A stretch of DNA of 64,000 bases from UMGS1663 sp046964515 (lineage in GTDB: Bacteria > Bacillota > Clostridia > TANB77 > CAG-508). A program made the position numbers and the translations under genes. Positions within the stretch are counted from its first letter, which is position 1; the number at the start of each line of letters is the position of its first letter. The DNA lies in the NCBI GenBank assembly GCA_046964515.1, contig JBKUYM010000003.1, forward strand, positions 99,286 through 163,285, read 5' to 3'. The notes under the pieces were generated by a model. That model was not told where the DNA came from and did not search any database. It worked only from the letters and a program-made list of their open reading frames with translations. Shown here in pieces: positions 41,989-51,029 of the stretch.

Positions 41989-42071
41989 TCTTAAAAGCAA
42001 AATAGCATTGAACTATAAGGAAACCTTTTTTTGAGAATTTTAAAAGGATTTAGAAATTTAAAAAGAAGCTG

Positions 42072-42115
42072 TTGACAATCGTTTATTACAAATATATACT
42101 TATGCAGTAAGTATA
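42072..42115 (+). promoter_or_regulatory. Promoter with palindromic operator upstream of the 42173 gene
   Basis: TTGACA at 42072-42077 and TATACT at 42095-42100 with a 17-base spacer. A perfect inverted repeat, TATACTTA (42095-42102) and TAAGTATA (42108-42115) around TGCAG, covers the -10 element and likely start site, as expected for a repressor operator. Confidence 0.65.
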
Positions 42116-42172
42116 ATAGGGACAAGTTTTACTATGAAAATAGAAAGAATAATGAAAGATAGGTGAAGAAAT

Positions 42173-42625
42173 ATGGTACATTTAGTGTATTGTGATAATA
42201 AGTCAAAGGAATTATCAAAAATTTTAGATGGTACAAAAACTATGATTATTCGAGGAGCGGCAGGAAGAAAAATACCACATAGTAGAGTATTTGAAAATGA
42301 AACACTGTATTTTATGGAAAAAGGGACAAAGAAGATTACAGCAAAAGCCATCGTAACGAATGTTCAAAATTTTATTAAATTGACAGATGAAGAGATAACA
42401 AAAATTATTGAAAATAACAATGATAAATTGTTATTAACAGATGTACAAAAGGAAAGATGGCATAAAAAATGTTTATGTTTGGTGGAATTTCATAAGGTAG
42501 AAAGTATTAAGCCGTTGGACTTTGATCACCAAGGTAATATGGATGATTGGTTAATTATAGAAAAAATTGAGGATGTTGTTGTAGGGACAAGTATTCCTTA
42601 TAATTATGAAAAGTCAAAATTTTAG
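42173..42625 (+). CDS. Probable ASCH/PUA-like domain protein
   Basis: A 150-residue soluble protein. KELSKILDGTKTMIIRGAAGRKIPHSRV followed by TLYFMEKGTKKITAKAIVTNV has the layout of ASCH domains (a G-x-K-T-x-x-x-R turn, then strands ending in an alternating A-x-V). ASCH domains bind RNA or modified nucleotides; some are nucleases. Assignment is by pattern only. AGGTG precedes the ATG. The gene has its own promoter with a palindromic operator. Confidence 0.5.
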   Translation: MVHLVYCDNKSKELSKILDGTKTMIIRGAAGRKIPHSRVFENETLYFMEKGTKKITAKAIVTNVQNFIKLTDEEITKIIENNNDKLLLTDVQKERWHKKCLCLVEFHKVESIKPLDFDHQGNMDDWLIIEKIEDVVVGTSIPYNYEKSKF

Positions 42626-42704
42626 AATAATAAGTATAAACAAATAAAAATTAGTGAATGTTAAAATGAGTATAAATTCTAAACCCAAAGTAGGGAGATG
42701 AAGT

Positions 42705-43136
42705 ATGGAAGAGCTAATCCAGAATTTATATAATGCAGATAATAAAATAGCATATGAGGCTTTAAAAGAATTAGAGAAAATGTCTTTAAAGACGAATGTA
42801 TTATATAAATACTTTGATACTTTTGTAGAAATGTTAAATAGTGAAAGTTCTTATATAAGGACCAGAGGTATCCTTTTAATTGCAAGTAATGCTAAATGGG
42901 ATATAGAAAATAAAATAAACGCAATAATAAAGATTTTTTTAGAACATGTCGAAGATGATAAGCCAATTACAGCAAGACAATGTATACAGTCATTAGAAAA
43001 TATAATTACATATAAAAAAGAGCTGATACCAATTATAAAAAAACGCTTGTTAGAGATAAATTATTTGAAATATACAGATAGTATGCAAAGCTTAATATTT
43101 AAAGACATAAGCCATATATTAAGTGTTTTAGAATGA
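42705..43136 (+). CDS. Small HEAT-repeat-like protein
   Basis: A 143-residue all-helical protein built of about four helix pairs (LIQNLYNADNKIAYEALKELEKMS; SYIRTRGILLIASNAKWD; ITARQCIQSLENIITYK). That resembles HEAT/ARM-type repeats of SufBD-like regulators; no enzyme motif. AGGGAG precedes the ATG. Terminator-like hairpins follow. A regulatory or scaffold role is only a guess. Confidence 0.6.
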   Translation: MEELIQNLYNADNKIAYEALKELEKMSLKTNVLYKYFDTFVEMLNSESSYIRTRGILLIASNAKWDIENKINAIIKIFLEHVEDDKPITARQCIQSLENIITYKKELIPIIKKRLLEINYLKYTDSMQSLIFKDISHILSVLE

Positions 43137-43152
43137 TACAAAAAAGAAAAAT

Positions 43153-43189
43153 AGAGGAACTAGTTAAAAAATAGACTAGTTTCTTTTAA
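43153..43189 (+). terminator. Terminator after the HEAT-like gene
   Basis: GGAACTAG pairs with CTAGTTTC (one wobble) around a 12-base loop, then TTTT. A second long-range pairing (AAATGATAAAA with TTTTATCATTT, about 43197-43246) follows. Confidence 0.6.
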
Positions 43190-43274
43190 TCCGTATAAAT
43201 GATAAAAAAAGAACATAATAATGAATAGACTCTTTTATCATTTTTAATTTTTCTTCTGTATACTTATTTTTTAC

Positions 43275-43303
43275 TTGCTTTTTAATAGAGAAAATTATAT
43301 AAT
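43275..43303 (+). promoter_or_regulatory. Candidate promoter of pgsA
   Basis: TTGCTT at 43275-43280 and TATAAT at 43298-43303, spacer 17 bases, 32 bases before the start codon. Confidence 0.55.
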
Positions 43304-43335
43304 GACCATGTATTAAAATAACAGGAGGTTCTTAC

Positions 43336-43932
43336 ATGAAGTTAGCTAACAAACTAACAATTTTTAGAATTATTTTAGTGCCAATTATGATTATAATACC
43401 ATTCTTCTCTATTCAAGGAACTTGGTTGGGAATTCCTATTAGTGTTATATTAATAGATGCTATATTTATAATAGCTTCTATTACAGATAAACTAGATGGT
43501 TATATTGCACGTTCTAGAAATCAAGTAACCAATTTTGGAAAATTTTTAGATCCAATTGCAGATAAAGTATTGGTAATTTCTGCGATGGTTATGCTAGTGG
43601 AGATGACAAAATTACCTGCATGGATTCCTTGTATTGTCATTTTTAGAGAATTTGTGGTTTCTGGTTATCGTTTAATTGCTGTAGAAAATGGTGGAAAAGT
43701 GATAGCTGCCAGTATTTGGGGAAAATTAAAAACCGTCACGCAAATGCTAGCCGTTATAGTAGCCTTTATAGATCCAAATTCCTTTGGTAAGGTATTCCAA
43801 GGAGGCCTTGGTGGCTATGAACTAGGAATTAATATAGTAACAACAGCCCTTATGCTTATCTGTGTTATAGCAACGGTTTTCTCTGGTTGGGATTACATAA
43901 AAAATGGGAAAGACTTATTAAAAGATAGATAA
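43336..43932 (+). CDS. pgsA: CDP-diacylglycerol-glycerol-3-phosphate 3-phosphatidyltransferase
   Basis: A 198-residue integral membrane CDP-alcohol phosphatidyltransferase making phosphatidylglycerol phosphate. The family motif D-G-x2-A-R-x8-G-x3-D-x3-D is intact in DKLDGYIARSRNQVTNFGKF followed by LDPIADK. N-terminal LANKLTIFRIILVPIMII is typical of PgsA rather than PssA. About five membrane helices. ACAGGAGG precedes the ATG. Single-gene unit with promoter and terminator. Confidence 0.93.
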   Translation: MKLANKLTIFRIILVPIMIIIPFFSIQGTWLGIPISVILIDAIFIIASITDKLDGYIARSRNQVTNFGKFLDPIADKVLVISAMVMLVEMTKLPAWIPCIVIFREFVVSGYRLIAVENGGKVIAASIWGKLKTVTQMLAVIVAFIDPNSFGKVFQGGLGGYELGINIVTTALMLICVIATVFSGWDYIKNGKDLLKDR

Positions 43933-43937
43933 AAAAT

Positions 43938-43967
43938 GAAAAGCGTTATCATATGAACGCTTTTTTC
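43938..43967 (+). terminator. Terminator of pgsA
   Basis: AAAAGCGTT pairs with AACGCTTTT across an 8-base loop, then a T run. Confidence 0.85.
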
Positions 43968-44080
43968 TTTTGATGCCGTAACCTCTTTAAAAGATAGAAA
44001 GACGGCTTGACAAAAGCCCCAATAAAAGATAAAATTACCCTAGTCATTTATGCAAAAAATAAGAGAAAAAGAGGTAAAAA

Positions 44081-45085
44081 ATGAGTGAGACAATAGAAAC
44101 AGAAATGGTGGATATTTTACTTGCCAGTTATAATACCAATATTCATTTCTTAAAAATACAAATCGATAGTATCTTAAATCAAACATATACAAATATTCAT
44201 CTTATCATAAGTGATGATGCTTCTACCAAAAAAGAAGTTAAAAAGGTTTTACAAGAATATAGCAAAAAAGATAAAAGAATAGAATTACATATACAAAGAA
44301 AAAATTTAGGATATTTAAAAAACTTTGAATTTTTATTAACAAAATCAAAAGCCAATTATATTATGTTTTCAGATCATGATGATGTTTGGTATGCTAATAA
44401 AATAAAAAAATCAATGGAAACTTTAAAACAGAAAAAGGTAGATTTGGTATACACAGATGCAGAGCAAATTGATGAAAAAGGTATTTTGTTACATAAAAGT
44501 TATCTACGATATAAACATATGCCTATAATAGAAGGAAAAGATAATATTCTAGCTTTTTCAAGGCATATTGCCATTGGATGTTCACAGCTATTTACCAAGA
44601 AGATTAAAGAACAAATGTTGCCCTTTTCAGAGCAAATGATGGCACATGATTGGATTAGTGTTTATTTAGCTAGTAAAGAAAATGGCATTGCCTGTATAGA
44701 TGAGCCTTTATTTGGCTATCGACTTCATAATAGTAATGTATTTGGAGGGCGAAACTTAAAACAAAATTTAAGTAGATGGAAACAAGAAAATGGAAAGCGC
44801 TATCGAGCGTATATGCAATATAGGAATAAAGCTATTACAGAAGCCTATTTAAATGGTGCCCAAATGTGCGAAACCTATAACCAAAGATTAGGTAGAAGTT
44901 TAAATACTTCTGAACAGAAAGTATTACAATATTATCAAACCATACAAAAAACAAAATGGATGAATTTACATATAGGAACTTACAAGAAATTTTTAGGATT
45001 TAACAATATGAAAGCAAGATTTTGGAAAGAAATGATGATGTTTCATTTTCCTGTTATTTCTTATCTAGTATATGTAATCCATTAA
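44081..45085 (+). CDS. Family 2 glycosyltransferase (first gene of polysaccharide cluster)
   Basis: A 334-residue GT-A enzyme. VDILLASYNTNIHFLKIQID, IISDDAST (nucleotide-sugar Asp) and YIMFSDHDDVWYANKI (DxD-type metal site) are present, then a C-terminal part with MAHDWISVYLAS as acceptor-side acid. It belongs to the RgpB-like group that adds sugars, often rhamnose or glucose, to wall polysaccharides. It is clearly paralogous to the 45916 gene (shared KNLGY-KNF-FLLTK and DDVW blocks). First gene of the cluster running to 63,364; AGAGG precedes the ATG. Confidence 0.88.
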   Translation: MSETIETEMVDILLASYNTNIHFLKIQIDSILNQTYTNIHLIISDDASTKKEVKKVLQEYSKKDKRIELHIQRKNLGYLKNFEFLLTKSKANYIMFSDHDDVWYANKIKKSMETLKQKKVDLVYTDAEQIDEKGILLHKSYLRYKHMPIIEGKDNILAFSRHIAIGCSQLFTKKIKEQMLPFSEQMMAHDWISVYLASKENGIACIDEPLFGYRLHNSNVFGGRNLKQNLSRWKQENGKRYRAYMQYRNKAITEAYLNGAQMCETYNQRLGRSLNTSEQKVLQYYQTIQKTKWMNLHIGTYKKFLGFNNMKARFWKEMMMFHFPVISYLVYVIH

Positions 45086-45106
45086 TAAAAAGAAAGCGAG
45101 TGGAAA

Positions 45107-45898
45107 ATGGAATTTATAAAAACAGCATTTCAAAATAGAAAATTAATTTGGCAATTAGGGAAAAATGATTTTAAAAATCGTTTTGCTAATACTAGTTTAG
45201 GAAGTATATGGGGATTTTTACAACCATTTGTGTTTATGATTACCTATGTAATTGTATTTCAATATATTTTAAAAACGGGAAGTGCGGGAAATGATCCTTA
45301 TATTGTTTGGTTTTTGCCAGGCATGGCTATGTGGCAATGTATTAATGATACTATCATGTCTGCTAGTGGCTCTATCAGGCAGTATAGCTATTTAGTAAAA
45401 AAAGTGGTATTTCCAGTAGATACCATACCACTAATTTCAACTATTGCTTCTAGTTTTGTATCCCTATTTTTATTTATAGTAGCTACAGTGGTATGTTGTG
45501 TGTATCAGTATTTTCCTAATATATTAGAATTAATTTATATGATTATAGCAGCGTATGCCTTTATGATTGCTTTTACAAGATTTACCTCTGCTATTACAAC
45601 ATTAGTACCTGACTTTGCGAATTTACTATCAATTGCTATGCAGTTATTTTTCTGGTTTACGCCAATTATATGGAATTTGTCCATGCTTGCTAACCACCAG
45701 ACGATTTTAAAAATAGTGCAATGTATGCCATTTGCTTATTTAGTAACCGGATTTAGAGAAGTCTTTATTGAAGGAAACATTATTACTGCTGGTGGCGGTA
45801 TCTATACTATCGTTTTCTGGGTAATCACCATTCTCTTATTTATGTGGGGAAATAGTGTATTTAAAAGAACGAAAAAAGATTTTGCAGATGTATTATAA
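45107..45898 (+). CDS. ABC-2 type polysaccharide export permease
   Basis: A 263-residue membrane protein with six helices. The N-terminal interface DFKNRFANTSLGSIWGFLQP and the QPFVFMITYVIVFQYI start are typical of the TagG/Wzm/RgpC permease family that exports lipid-linked polysaccharides. It pairs with the ATPase at 46923, with one GT2 gene in between. AAAGCGAGTG precedes the ATG. Confidence 0.92.
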   Translation: MEFIKTAFQNRKLIWQLGKNDFKNRFANTSLGSIWGFLQPFVFMITYVIVFQYILKTGSAGNDPYIVWFLPGMAMWQCINDTIMSASGSIRQYSYLVKKVVFPVDTIPLISTIASSFVSLFLFIVATVVCCVYQYFPNILELIYMIIAAYAFMIAFTRFTSAITTLVPDFANLLSIAMQLFFWFTPIIWNLSMLANHQTILKIVQCMPFAYLVTGFREVFIEGNIITAGGGIYTIVFWVITILLFMWGNSVFKRTKKDFADVL

Positions 45899-45915
45899 AA
45901 GAGGGGGCAATAGCT

Positions 45916-46908
45916 GTGGAGCAAGATAAAATTGATATCCTAATGGCCACTTATAATGGAGAAAAGTATTTAGGAGAGCAGATAGATTCTATATTAGGAC
46001 AAACTTATCAAAACTTTCGATTACTTATTTCGGATGATGGTTCTACAGACGGGACAATGGATATACTGGCTAAGTATGCAAAACAAGATGATAGAATTGT
46101 AATCTATAGACAAGAGAAGAATTTAGGTTATGTAAAAAACTTTGCTTTTTTACTAACAAAAGTAGAAAGTAATTATTATATGTTATCTGATCAAGATGAT
46201 GTATGGTTAAAAGAAAAAGTTGAAAAATCTATAGAAACATTAAAAAATAAAAAAGTAGATTTAGTATATGGTGATTTAGAAGTAGTAGATAAAGATTTAA
46301 AAACCATATATCCCTCTTTTAATGACTATATGAAATTAACTAGAAAGATAGAAAAATGCCATGATTATAAAGTACAATATTTATATAATACGGTAACAGG
46401 TTGTACGCTTTTATCTAAAAAGGAATTTTTAGACAAGATTTTGCCAATACCAACCATCTCTAATTATATGATACATGATTATTGGATTGCTTTGATGGTG
46501 TCTGTTTATGGAAAAACCTATTGTATGAAAGAAAGGTATATAAAATATAGACAACATGGTCATAATCAAGTAGGAACAGACAAAATATCTCATGGATATA
46601 CTCATTTAGAACAGGTAAGAAAATTATTCATAGAAGTAAAGTTAGGCGTATTTGGTAGTTATGTTAGTGAAAATGAGAAGTTTCCAAAACCAATTCAAGA
46701 ATTAAATCAAAAAGCTTTGTCGTATTATCAGATGTTATCCAATAAAAAATATTTTAATTTTAAAGGTTGGGGTATATTTCATGAACTTTATAAAAATGAA
46801 ACAGTTAGTTATTATATACAAAATTTTGTTATTATGAATCTTCCAGCACTAGGAACGGTTTTATTTCGAATACGATATCAAATATTAAAATGGATGGGTA
46901 AAAGATAG
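45916..46908 (+). CDS. Family 2 glycosyltransferase, paralogue of the 44081 gene
   Basis: A 330-residue GT-A enzyme starting IDILMATYNGEKYLGEQID with LISDDGSTDGT and YYMLSDQDDVWLKEK, then MIHDYWIALMVSVYG. Same group and same blocks as the 44081 protein, so the pair arose by duplication and flanks the permease. GTG start, 7 bases after AGAGGGGG. Likely transfers successive sugars in the exported chain. Confidence 0.9.
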   Translation: MEQDKIDILMATYNGEKYLGEQIDSILGQTYQNFRLLISDDGSTDGTMDILAKYAKQDDRIVIYRQEKNLGYVKNFAFLLTKVESNYYMLSDQDDVWLKEKVEKSIETLKNKKVDLVYGDLEVVDKDLKTIYPSFNDYMKLTRKIEKCHDYKVQYLYNTVTGCTLLSKKEFLDKILPIPTISNYMIHDYWIALMVSVYGKTYCMKERYIKYRQHGHNQVGTDKISHGYTHLEQVRKLFIEVKLGVFGSYVSENEKFPKPIQELNQKALSYYQMLSNKKYFNFKGWGIFHELYKNETVSYYIQNFVIMNLPALGTVLFRIRYQILKWMGKR

Positions 46909-46922
46909 AAAGGATCTGACTA

Positions 46923-48257
46923 ATGGAAAAGAAAACAAATAGCAATCATCAAGAAGAACAAGAAGTTGCTGTTAAAATTGATAATTTATGTAAAAAATAT
47001 AAAATGTATAAGAGTAAAAAGGCGAGATTAATAGAAACAATTGTGCCTTCTATGCACATGCACGACGATTTTGCAGCTATGCAAGACTTTAATCTAGAAG
47101 TAAGAAGAGGAGAAGTATTAGGGGTATTAGGAAAAAATGGGGCAGGAAAATCCACGTTACTGAAAATGATAACTGGCGTGGTAACACCAACTAGTGGAAA
47201 TATTCACATTCACGGAAAAATTAGTTCTTTATTAGAATTAGGAACTGCTTTCAATCCAGAATTAACGGGAATAGAAAATATTTATCAAAATGGACAAGTG
47301 ATGGGACTTACCAATGAACAAATCGAACAAAGAAAACAAGAAATTATTGATTTTGCTGATATTGGGGAACATTTATATCAGCCTGTAAAAACATATTCTT
47401 CTGGTATGTTTGCCCGTTTAGCTTTTGCATGTGCCATTAATGTAGATCCAGATATTTTAATTGTCGATGAGGTTTTATCTGTTGGAGATATGTCTTTTCA
47501 ATTAAAATGTTTTAAAAAATTTGAACAATTTAAGAATAAAGGAAAAACGATTCTTTTTGTAACACATAGTATTACAGATATTCTAAAAAATTGTACTAGA
47601 ACGATTATTATAGATGCAGGCAAGAAAATTTTTGATGGTGGTGTGAAAGAAGGCGTAGAAAAATATAAAAAAATGATTGTAGGCTTAGATGATAAAACGA
47701 GCAAAGAAGGATTGTTAACGGATGAACAGCTTCTGAGACAAAATCCTAATTATCATGAAAACAATCATGAACTTTGGAAATCTCATTTTCAAGAAAATCC
47801 AAACCTAATTCAATATGGAAATGAAAAAGCGGAAGTGATAGATTATGGTATGTTTGATGAACAAGGGCATTATGCTTCTATGATAGAAAATGATAAACCT
47901 ATCATTTTAAAATCAAAAATTCATTTTAAAGAAGATATCAAAGAACCGATTTTTACAATGACTTTAAAAGATTTTAAAGGCTTGGAAATTTGTGGAACCA
48001 ATACCTTGATAGAAAAAATAGCGACAGGAGATTATCAAAAAGGCGATATTGTAGAGGTTTCATTTAATCAAAAAATCAATATAGCACCTGGAAAGTATAC
48101 CTTATCTTTTAGTTGTACGCATTTTAACAATAGAGGAGAATTGGAAGTATTAGATCGTAAATATGATGCTTTACTAGTAGAAGTTTTATCGTTAAAAGAT
48201 ACCGTAGGAATGGTTCGTTTAGATTCAAAAATCACGATAGAAAAGGAAGAAAAATGA
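46923..48257 (+). CDS. Polysaccharide ABC exporter ATPase with Wzt-like C-terminal domain
   Basis: A 444-residue protein. ATPase (residues about 10-250): Walker A LGKNGAGKSTLL, signature YSSGMFARLAFA, Walker B DILIVDEVLSVGD, and switch His in VTHS. Residues about 290-440 form an extra beta-rich domain (AEVIDYGMFDEQGHY, IAPGKYTLSFSCTHFNNRGE) like the carbohydrate-binding C-terminal domain of Wzt from E. coli O9a, which recognises the capped chain end. This implies export of a terminated polymer. Its TGA overlaps the next ATG. Confidence 0.9.
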   Translation: MEKKTNSNHQEEQEVAVKIDNLCKKYKMYKSKKARLIETIVPSMHMHDDFAAMQDFNLEVRRGEVLGVLGKNGAGKSTLLKMITGVVTPTSGNIHIHGKISSLLELGTAFNPELTGIENIYQNGQVMGLTNEQIEQRKQEIIDFADIGEHLYQPVKTYSSGMFARLAFACAINVDPDILIVDEVLSVGDMSFQLKCFKKFEQFKNKGKTILFVTHSITDILKNCTRTIIIDAGKKIFDGGVKEGVEKYKKMIVGLDDKTSKEGLLTDEQLLRQNPNYHENNHELWKSHFQENPNLIQYGNEKAEVIDYGMFDEQGHYASMIENDKPIILKSKIHFKEDIKEPIFTMTLKDFKGLEICGTNTLIEKIATGDYQKGDIVEVSFNQKINIAPGKYTLSFSCTHFNNRGELEVLDRKYDALLVEVLSLKDTVGMVRLDSKITIEKEEK

Positions 48258-49192
48258 AACAAAGTGTAAAGAAAAAGCCGAAGAAAACCTATAGTAAAAT
48301 ACTAAAATATAGTATCCCAACTATCCTTATCGCTCTCATTGTATTCATAGTGGGAATAAGACTTTATCAGTATGCGAATCGATTAGAGTTGATACAATTA
48401 GGGAATCAATCTTCTTCACAAATGATGGGTTATGTCCTTAAAACAAGTGATAATAAAGTGGTAGTAATAGACGGTGGAACAAAAGCAGATACACAGAATT
48501 TGGAAGAACAAATCAAACAATATGGTGGAAAGGTAGATGCGTGGTTTTTAACACATCCTCATAAAGACCATGTAGGAGCATTTGTAGAAATTATTTCAGA
48601 AGAAAGTTCTATAGAAATTGAAAAAGTCTATGTTACTTTAAATACTTTAGAGTGGTATCAGACAAATGAGCCCAGCAGAAAAGAAGAAATAGAAACCTTT
48701 TTTAGTAAGATAGAACAAGAAAGTATCAAAGAAAAAATACAAGAAGTAGCATTAGGACAAGTTATACAAATTGGTAATTTAAGATGTGAGATACTAGGTA
48801 TCAAGAACCCTGAAATTACGAATAATGCCATTAATAATTCTAGTATGGTTATTAAAATGTATATAAATGATAAAAGTCTTTTGTTTTTGGGAGATACAGG
48901 TGTAGAAAGTAGTCAAAAATTATTAAAAAATCAGTCGAAAGGGAAGTTAAAAGCAACCATTGTACAAATGGCACATCATGGACAAAGTGGCGCGATAGAA
49001 GAATTATATCAAACGATAAAACCACAAATTTGTTTATGGCCAACACCAGACTGGCTATGGGAAAATGATGCAGGAGACGGTAAAAATACAGGGCCATGGA
49101 AAACATTAGAAACTAGGGCTTGGATAGAAAAATTAAAAGTGAAGCAACATGTGATACAAAAGGATGGTAATTGTAAAATGGAAATAGATTAA
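48254..49192 (+). CDS. ComEC/Rec2-like metallo-beta-lactamase fold hydrolase, membrane anchored
   Basis: A 312-residue protein with one N-terminal membrane helix (residues about 16-38) and an outside MBL-fold domain. Metal motif HPHKDHVG, LLFLGDTG and MAHHGQSGA are intact, so it is likely an active hydrolase. The domain resembles the C-terminal part of ComEC, but here it is free-standing and inside a polysaccharide operon, overlapping the ATPase gene by 4 bases. It could act on a phosphodiester of the exported polymer or lipid carrier; that is inference from position only. Confidence 0.8.
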   Translation: MKQSVKKKPKKTYSKILKYSIPTILIALIVFIVGIRLYQYANRLELIQLGNQSSSQMMGYVLKTSDNKVVVIDGGTKADTQNLEEQIKQYGGKVDAWFLTHPHKDHVGAFVEIISEESSIEIEKVYVTLNTLEWYQTNEPSRKEEIETFFSKIEQESIKEKIQEVALGQVIQIGNLRCEILGIKNPEITNNAINNSSMVIKMYINDKSLLFLGDTGVESSQKLLKNQSKGKLKATIVQMAHHGQSGAIEELYQTIKPQICLWPTPDWLWENDAGDGKNTGPWKTLETRAWIEKLKVKQHVIQKDGNCKMEID

Positions 49193-49209
49193 AGGGGGTG
49201 AAATCTTAA

Positions 49210-50973
49210 GTGAAATTAAATGTAACCTATTATCAGTCACAGCCAGAAATACTCAAAAAAGAAGAAGAAGATATGATTGAAAAATATATCAATCAATATC
49301 AAGAAGTAGAATATGAAAAAAAAATAAAAAACAAAATAGGCACAAAAAAAATAAGACACTTAACGACAATCACACAAAATATAGTCAATTGGTATCCTTT
49401 TCATAAAGAAGCAACACTTTTAGAAATTGGCGGAAACTTTGGAGAATTAACTGGCATGCTTTGTAAAAAAGTAAAACAAGTTATCACCATAGAGAATAAA
49501 CTAGAAAAAGCAAAAGCCATTGCTAAGAGAAATGAAAAAGTAGAAAATTTAGAAATTATAGTAGGAGAACTACAAGATATTTGTTTAAATCAAAGGTTTG
49601 ATTACATCACTTTAATTGGTTCTTTACCTTATGTAGCCAAAGCCAGCGGAAAAACATCACAAGAGTTACTTATAGATTTGCAAAAACTATTAAAAGAAGA
49701 TGGAAAACTATTGCTAGCAGTAGACAATCGTTTTGGCATAAAGTACTTTGTAGGGAATCCAGAACCATATTTAGAAAAAAAATTTGTAGGGCTACTAAAT
49801 TATAATAATGAAGAAGAAAAAATAGAGACCTATACAAGGCAAAAACTAATAGATATATTAGATAAAGCAGGTTTTTCATCTAAGCATTTCTATTATCCAT
49901 TACCGGATTATCGAATGCCAAACGTTATTTTTTCAGATTTAGAATTACCACAATATAATACCATTGATAAATATACACCATATTATACAGAAAAATCAGA
50001 TATTTTAGTAGACGAAATAGATTTATTTAGAGAAATTTTAAAAACAGATAATACATTATTTACTTTTTTTACAAATGCCTATTTTGTAGAAGCCAGTAAA
50101 CAAGAAAGTCCTTTTTCCTATAAATATATTTCCTATAACAATATGCGTAAACCGGCCTATCGATTAATTACAAAAATAGGAAAAGAGTATGTAGAAAAAG
50201 AAACGGTTGATGAGAATGCGGTAGAGCATTATGAACAAATCAAAGAGAATATAACTTGCTTACAAAAAGCGAATATTCAGACTTTAGATAGTGTAGAAAA
50301 TGGGAAAATTAAAAGTAAATATATTGCGCAATCTTACTTACTATCGGCGGTATTAGCTAAAAAATTAGAAGAGCAACAAATAGAAGATTTTTATCATATA
50401 GTAGATGCCTATTATGAAAAAGTAAAACAATCTTCTCCAAAAATGAAAGAAGGACAAACCACTATATTTGAAAAATATAAAATAGAAATTACGCAACAAC
50501 AAAAAAAAGAATTATATTTTTTAGAAAAAGGGCTTTGGGATATGACTTTTAAAAATTGCTTTTATATAGATAACGAGTATTATTTCTTTGATCAGGAATG
50601 GAAAGATGAAAATTTGCCAGCAGAATATATTTTATATAGAGCAATTGTTTATACAATTTCTTTAAGAAGATTTATCAATATTCAAGAAATTTTAGAAAAA
50701 TATCAATTAACCTCTTATATAGAGATTTTCAAACAGCTAGATGAAAAAATGCAAGAGAAAATAAGAGATGAAGGTATATGGAAATATTATAATCAAAATC
50801 GTTTTTTCAATATAGATGCTACAAAACAAGAATTAATCAATATGACTATTCGAAGTAAGGCAAAAGATGATGCCATAGAAGGTATGCAAAAGCAACTAGA
50901 AGAGCTAACCTCTTCAAAACTAACCTTGCGCCTTAGAAAAAAAATCAGTAAGTGGATAAAAGGTGTCCATTAG
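49210..50973 (+). CDS. Bifunctional methyltransferase/kinase-like protein (WbdD-like)
   Basis: A 587-residue protein. Residues about 45-235 are a class I SAM methyltransferase (LLEIGGNFGELTGML glycine motif at 70-84, LLLAVDNRFGIKYF). Residues about 305-480 look kinase-like: YRLITKIGKEYVEKE, then DMTFKN (D444-x4-N449) for the catalytic loop and FDQEW (D461) for the metal Asp. The end (AIEGMQKQLEELTSSKLTLR followed by RKKISKWIKG) is a short coil plus basic amphipathic helix. This order matches WbdD, the methyl/phosphate chain terminator that works with Wzt. GTG start behind AAAGGGGGTG. The stop codon lies inside a repeat element. Confidence 0.65.
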   Translation: MKLNVTYYQSQPEILKKEEEDMIEKYINQYQEVEYEKKIKNKIGTKKIRHLTTITQNIVNWYPFHKEATLLEIGGNFGELTGMLCKKVKQVITIENKLEKAKAIAKRNEKVENLEIIVGELQDICLNQRFDYITLIGSLPYVAKASGKTSQELLIDLQKLLKEDGKLLLAVDNRFGIKYFVGNPEPYLEKKFVGLLNYNNEEEKIETYTRQKLIDILDKAGFSSKHFYYPLPDYRMPNVIFSDLELPQYNTIDKYTPYYTEKSDILVDEIDLFREILKTDNTLFTFFTNAYFVEASKQESPFSYKYISYNNMRKPAYRLITKIGKEYVEKETVDENAVEHYEQIKENITCLQKANIQTLDSVENGKIKSKYIAQSYLLSAVLAKKLEEQQIEDFYHIVDAYYEKVKQSSPKMKEGQTTIFEKYKIEITQQQKKELYFLEKGLWDMTFKNCFYIDNEYYFFDQEWKDENLPAEYILYRAIVYTISLRRFINIQEILEKYQLTSYIEIFKQLDEKMQEKIRDEGIWKYYNQNRFFNIDATKQELINMTIRSKAKDDAIEGMQKQLEELTSSKLTLRLRKKISKWIKGVH

Positions 50974-51012
50974 GGACGTTGATGGATGGACATTTTTGTC
51001 CATAAGGGACAC
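50963..51012. repeat. GGGACGTTGATG repeat element, copy 2
   Basis: A 50-base element from GTGTCC to GGACAC with the core GGGACGTTGATG, inner hairpin ATGGACA/TGTCCAT, and trailing ACTCTTG. It supplies the last codons and stop of the upstream gene. Confidence 0.85.
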
Positions 51013-51029
51013 TCTTGTTATATAATTTC

